In this document: in pieces, positions 31,589-36,327 of the stretch
How the letters are laid out: the number at the start of each line of letters is the position of its first letter
How positions within the stretch are numbered: the stretch's first letter is position 1
Assembly: GCA_013054445.1 (NCBI GenBank)
Contig: JAAMPI010000473.1
Span: 1 to 36,327, forward strand
From: Cudoniella acicularis
Taxonomy: Eukaryota > Ascomycota > Leotiomycetes > Helotiales > Helotiaceae
Direction of reading: 5' to 3'
DNA length: 36,327 bases
The notes under the pieces: generated by a model
Told to the model about the DNA's origin: nothing
The model's input: the letters and a program-made list of their open reading frames with translations, nothing else
Database searches by the model: none
Translations under genes and position numbers: made by a program

Positions 31589-32298
31589 AGACGTCCCTAC
31601 AAAGCGAAAATCCCCGTGTACCGAAACGTTATCCCTGTAATTTCGACTAAAACATTTAGAATTTTAATACAGAACAATTATTTATCTTATTTTCCGCTTC
31701 ATAATCTAATCTAGTGCTTCTACTATCTTATAAACACGTTAGTACTTATGTATAACTTGTGGTAGGGTAAATTAATTATACTTTAAATCTGTTCTATGTT
31801 TGACTAGTTTTCTAACTGCTCTTTATATCCTACGCCTTTACTATATCTTCAAACTCATAAATTAGCTAGATCAGCTACTCTGATTGATATTAAAGTAGTT
31901 CTTTTTATTTTTTGTCTCAAAGGAAAAGCTATTACAGGGAAGCGTTGTGGGGATGATAGGAATTCCTAGTTCCTTTACCGAGCCAAGTGCAAAATGCACT
32001 AATCTTTAAATGGCTTGCAGCCTTGTGAAGTGCGTCGCTCTTTCCTGCTCTGTGTCACACGAAGCGCTGGAAGCAGCGTTCTGCACCTGTACGGTGTGCC
32101 CGTGACTAACGTGGCAGTACCTGTTGGCCAAAGATGCACGCACCTATTGGGCAATCTCTTGCGGTCAGCCCTGGCGTCCAGCTGGGCTGGCAACCCGCGA
32201 CTGTGCCTAAATTGCGTCCTCGATTGCCCGCCGCAAATCTTAGAGATACCTTCAGCCCATAGATCCACTGCTACTGTTTGCAAAGCTCTCGTCGCAAT
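31589..32298. other. Intergenic, with an AT-rich RIP-like tract
   Basis: Bases about 31,630-31,910 are AT-rich with few CA/TG, resembling RIP-mutated DNA. From 31,990 to 32,298 composition is normal and this part probably carries the promoter and leader of the receptor gene starting at 32,299. The open frames here on both strands overlap each other and show no domain. No RNA gene is recognised. Confidence 0.55.
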
Positions 32299-35200
32299 AT
32301 GTCAGGATTGGAGGTGATAGGTGCTATCACGAACATCATCACACTCGTCGAATTCAGCCAGAAGGTACTCGCTTGAGCCGCCGAACTTCGCGCAAATGGG
32401 AAAGATGCCGGAGAAGCTTTCCTATGCATCAACGACTTGCTTCCACCGATAAACCACGCAGTCAAGAGAACAAAAGAGCGTATTAAGAGCGGAGAGATCG
32501 ATGACGAGACTTGCACATCATTGATCCCCATACATCGAGGCGTTGAACGTACGTTAAAAGAACTCGGAGCAATCCTGAAAAAGTTCACTCCAGAAGAGGG
32601 TGCATCAAAGTTGGAGGTTTTCTGGAAAGCTGGGAGGAGTATATTCCAGGAGAAGAAAGCGAAGGGGATCCTACAGAGGCTGCACGAATATGTTGGAGTA
32701 CTGACCTTGTCTCATGCTGAAGCAGCCGACGCCGGGAACATGTCGTTGACCGAGAAAGATAACATTCAAGAAATCCTTGCAAACATCTCACGTTCGACAA
32801 CTGCACAGGCTGCGTTCCTGCCGAGAAAATGCCGCAATCTATTGTCGCTGGATGGCGGAGGGCTTCGCGGCTTGTCAATCCTATACATTCTTCAAAATCT
32901 GATGGCAAAAGTGAATGTGAATCAGGATCCTCCTCTGAAACCATGTGAGGTTTTCGACCTGATCGGGGGATCTGGTACGGGAGGGTAAGATAAAGACGCT
33001 CTGGTGACGTGTACTCTGCTAAACAATACCAGGCTCATTGCAATTATGCTCGGTCGTTTGGGAATGACTGTGGATGAGTGCTTGAAAGAATACCTAGATC
33101 TCTTTGAGCGCCTCTCTACCGAACACGCTGGGGCTACTGACATGGAGTCTGGCTCCTCCCCGATCATAAAGGCAGGCATCTTGAGGGCAACCGTGTTAGA
33201 GCTTGTTGAAGCACGAGGACTGGAACCAACTAGCATGCTAAGGAATGATGATAATGTTAGCTGCTATACGTAAGTCTCGACTCTGAACGCCCCTGCCCCC
33301 TTCTTGGTGCATGTACTATATTGACACCACACAGATTTGTTTGTGCGACCGCTAAAATCAACAATACGATCGTACATTTCCAAAACTACCTTCTACCCGG
33401 AGAGCCCGATCGGACACCTGCGACAATTGTTGATGCTGCATGTGCAACACTTTCATCAGCAAAAATATTCGAAGTCGTTGAATTTGGAAGACCGACGTCA
33501 AAATACGTTGCAGGTGATCTTGGGGCAAATAATCCTATTGATCGGGTTTGGAATGAGGCGCAAAGAATCTGGAGTAAGACGGGTGGATTAGAGCAGCTTG
33601 TTAGTTGTGTGACCTCAGTGGGAGCCGGCAGCCCCCAACTGCGAGCCATACACACAGATGGGCCCGGTTTCACAGACGCTATGTACGACATTGCGACGCA
33701 GACTGAGGAAATAGCGAAAAAGTTCCGCCTAGGAAAGCGAGAACTCGGGGGGAGGGACAAGCGTTATCATCGATTTAATATCAACAACCTCCCTGAGCTT
33801 GGGTGGGAGCGATATAGCGATTCTGAGGTGATTAGATTCAAGGCAATCGATTACCTCGAGCGCTACGAAGAAGAAATTGAGCAGTGTGCTGAGCATCTGC
33901 AGCGTGAGAATTTTGTACCGAATAATGGTGAGAGCTGAGAAGTTTTTTGCTGGTCTTGCAACGATATTGAACCTTTGCTTGGAAGCACGGTCAGGATAGA
34001 AGATATAACAACCGCTGATAGCTGAATAGCTCAGGAAACTCAAAAATACTACGATGTCCCTAGGAAGCTCGTGCGTAACTTCATTGGCAGAGAAGAGACT
34101 CTGTCGAAAATCGACTATTACTTCTCAATTGCAGATGTGACTTGCCCTAAAGTGCTGATCCTCCACGCGCTTGGAGGTCAAGGCAAAAGCCAGATTGCTC
34201 TAAAGTACTGCCAAAAATCGAAGGAGAGTCATCAAGGCATCTTCTGGATTAACGCAAGCTCGGAGATCACAACTAGAGAAGCGTTTGAGAGGATTGCCAC
34301 TGTTCTTGACGGAAAATCTCCTACCGGGCTGGGAGATTTGGACCAGAAGATCCAACATATTCTCAGGACCTTGGAACGCTGGGAAACGCGCTGGATCCTG
34401 GTTTTCGACAATTACGACTCCCCAGAAGTTTTCGACGTGAGGAGCTTTTTCCCAAGAAGTATGTCCCTCTATCTATGTCATGAACATTCCGTTGGATACA
34501 TTACTAACTGGGATTGGCAGGTGGACCTGGGGAGATCCTTATCACAAGCCGGAATCAGAACCTAGGACGATTTGGGGAACGTCTTGAGGTCCCAGCTATG
34601 ACAAGTGATGAAGGCCTGAAACTACTTCTTCCCGACCCTACTAAGCGCGAGAGAATTAAAGACGAGGGAATACGAATCGTCGACAGGCTTGGTGGTCTAC
34701 CATTGGCAATTGATCAAGCTGCTGCATATATCGACGACATAGGAATGGCAATTGAAGACTTTCTTCCCACGTACGAAAAGGAAAGGCAGAGGATTCTTGG
34801 ATATACACCTGATTACGGCTGGGAGTATCGTACGATGCAGCTTGATGGGAAGACAGAGAAAGACAAGGCCTTGAGCGCTTTCACGACTTGGAATATGTCG
34901 TTTCAGCGGCTGTTCCTCAATGATTCAGAAAAGCAAAAAAGAGCCGCTCACTTCCTAACCGTTCACGCATTTCTCGACCATTTGAATGTCGCAGAAGATC
35001 TTTTCCGGACTTTTTGGGAAGTCAAACCGTCGCCTCCGGAGTGGTTGACGATCTTTGTCGGGCCTACCGAAGAAGATAGCGACAGTGATAGCCCCTCTTC
35101 CGAACACGACTTCTCGTCCGATGACGACTCTTTAGCAAGATCACACTGGTCTGATAGACAATCTAGACGTCCATCTCCGAGCAACGATACAGTCCAAAAA

Positions 35201-36327
35201 GGCTCCAAATCACACAGCAAGGATACTCGCACTAAGAATGAGTGGAAATCAAACCTGTTTATAGATCTCAGAGTAAAATGCTGCCACCTATCCTTACTTC
35301 GTGTTCAAAGCGACGATGATCACCCTGATCGAAAGCATCAGATATTCTCCCTCCATCCGCTTATTCGAGATTGGTTACAATTACAAGTAAAGAAAAACGA
35401 GCGGCGTAGTTATTTTCAAGAAGCAATCGGTATTGTCTCGGTCTTTATACAGTCTTTTGAGAGCCGAAATACAACGGCAGATCAGAAAAAGGCACTTTTG
35501 GCGAATATAGACGCTTGTATTTCAAATGATAAACGGTTCTTAACAAGTGGAAAGGCCTTTAGATATATCGACAGTAATATAGCTACTATATTTGGGAATA
35601 TGTACTAGAAACAAGGACGATGGAAGGAGGCGGAAGAGCTAAACCTATAGGTGATAGAGACGATGAAGAGGGTGCTAGGCCAGGAGCATCCGGACACGCT
35701 AACGATTATAGGTAATCTAGCGTCGACCTACCGGAAACAAGAACGATGGAAGGAGGCGGAAGAGCTAGAGCTATAGGTGATGGAGACGAGGAATAGGGTG
35801 CTAGGCCAGAAGCATCCGGACACGCTGACGAGTATAGCTAATCTAGCGTTGACCTACTGGAATCAAGGGCGATGGAAGGAGGCGGAAGAGCTGAACCTAC
35901 AGGTGATAGAGACGAGGAAGAGAGTGCTGGGTCAGGAGCATCCGGACACGCTGGCTACTATAGCTAATCTAGCGTCGACCTACCGGAATCAAGGACGATT
36001 AAAGGAGGCGGAAGAGCTAGACCTAGCAGGTTATAGAGACGATGAAGAGGGTGCTAGGCCAGGAGCATCCGGACACGCTGGTTAGTATAGGTAATCTAGC
36101 ATCGACCTACTAGAAACAAGGACGATAGAAGGAGGCGGAAGAGCTAGAACCTNNAGGTGATAGAGNCGAGNAAGAGGGNGCTAGGCCAGGAGCATCCGGA
36201 CACACTNACGGGTATAGGTAATTTAGCGTCGATCTATTCGAAACAAGGACGATAGAAGGAGGCGGAAGAGCTAGACCTATAGGTGATAGAGGCGAGAAAG
36301 AGGGTGCTAGGCCAGGAGCATCCGGAC
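32299..36327 (+). pseudogene. SesA-patatin-NB-ARC-TPR receptor (NLR/STAND type), with nonsense codons, truncated at window edge
   Basis: Exons: 32,299-32,984; 33,033-33,269; 33,335-33,927; 34,030-34,458; 34,521 to beyond the edge; introns 48, 65, 102 and 62 nt. Order: a SesA/NACHT_N-like N-terminal domain (MSGLEVIGAITNIITLVEF...; residues 1 to about 165), a patatin-like phospholipase domain with oxyanion motif SLDGGGLRG (about 183-191) and a C-terminal core to about 440, an NB-ARC ATPase with P-loop GGQGKSQ (about 552), Walker B WILVFDNYD (about 625) and ILITSRNQ sensor, an Asp/Ser-rich linker, then TPR repeats from about 1,010. Such proteins act as non-self recognition receptors in fungi. 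Breaks: TGA at 32,374-32,376 (codon 26, in KVLA-stop-AAELR), TAG at 35,606-35,608, and further TAG codons and one-base insertions in the TPRs. In the patatin domain, Gly replaces the catalytic Ser (GGSGTGG) and AGD stands where DGA is expected. A downstream start after codon 26 could still give protein up to 35,608. Confidence 0.85.
35609..36327 (+). repeat. RIP-mutated tandem TPR repeats, 126-bp unit
   Basis: At least five and a half copies of a 126-base (42-codon) unit start at 35,609, 35,735, 35,861, 35,987, 36,114 and 36,241. The unit encodes a TPR_10/12 (kinesin-light-chain-like) repeat with core RWKEAEELNLQVIETRKRV, then LGQEHPDTL. Several copies have TAG in place of the Gln before Val (35,648-35,650; 35,774-35,776) and TAG in place of Trp, while the copies starting at 35,861 and 35,987 are mostly intact. 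Steps of 127 bases show one-base insertions near 36,029 and near 36,150. There are undetermined bases at 36,153-36,154, 36,166, 36,171, 36,179 and 36,207, which may reflect repeat-related assembly trouble. The array continues past the window. Confidence 0.88.

Noticed and set aside
35609..36327. CRISPR-like or satellite array
   Set aside because: The 126-base unit has no spacers, encodes a clear TPR motif in frame with the receptor, and the organism is a fungus.
1..36327. tRNA, rRNA or other structural RNA genes
   Set aside because: I looked for tRNA-like arms and saw none that hold up; the inverted repeat near 19,660 does not form a cloverleaf.

Overview
The window comes from a filamentous ascomycete (Pezizomycotina). 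Genes carry short introns of 46-102 nt, mostly with GT...AG ends and CTAAC-like branch sites. Long tracts show repeat-induced point mutation (RIP): CA and TG dinucleotides are scarce, TA is abundant, and TGG, CAG and CAA codons have become TAG or TAA. Gene content (RIP relics, Fot/pogo-type transposase, DUF3632-like and 2EXR-like proteins, a SesA-patatin-NB-ARC-TPR receptor) fits Leotiomycetes or a related class. That placement is inference; no species is claimed.

Bases 1 to about 15,600 are a RIP-mutated block. Reading through the stop codons recovers relics of host-type genes: a four-helix membrane protein (minus, about 2,760-3,840, with a recognisable intron), an unrecognised protein (minus, about 4,990-5,640), an MFS drug transporter (plus, about 6,300-8,072), a 2EXR-domain protein (minus, about 8,440-9,110), and a second membrane protein (minus, 9,813-10,388). 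A pogo/Fot-type transposase (minus, 15,372 to about 12,440) is split by three LTR-like segments (14,181-15,054). Several relics keep one continuous frame, so decay was by transitions rather than indels.

Bases 15,600 to 22,200 are a transition zone. It holds a large conserved fungal gene with one internal TAG (15,656-18,022), a decayed minus-strand gene (about 18,440-19,010), a foldback MITE-like element (19,069-19,190), a helically spaced GCTCAGG array (19,521-19,581), and a DUF3632-like gene with two nonsense codons (20,388-21,449).

Bases 22,200 to 31,600 are a normal gene-rich segment. In order: a secreted protein built from 12-residue repeats (minus), a 61-residue protein ending in a CaaX box CVVM (plus), Mediator subunit MED7 (minus), a PAP2 lipid phosphatase divergent from MED7 (plus), and a large membrane/coiled-coil protein (plus) with a probable homopolymer frameshift near its C-terminus.

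Bases 32,299 to the right edge hold an NLR-type (STAND) receptor: SesA-like domain, patatin-like domain, NB-ARC and 42-residue TPR repeats. It has an early TGA, both catalytic residues of the patatin dyad are missing from their expected positions, and its 126-bp TPR repeats are themselves RIP-mutated while the exons just upstream look clean. The window therefore shows the edge between a RIP-silenced compartment and an active one, plus a local, intragenic RIP patch at the far right.
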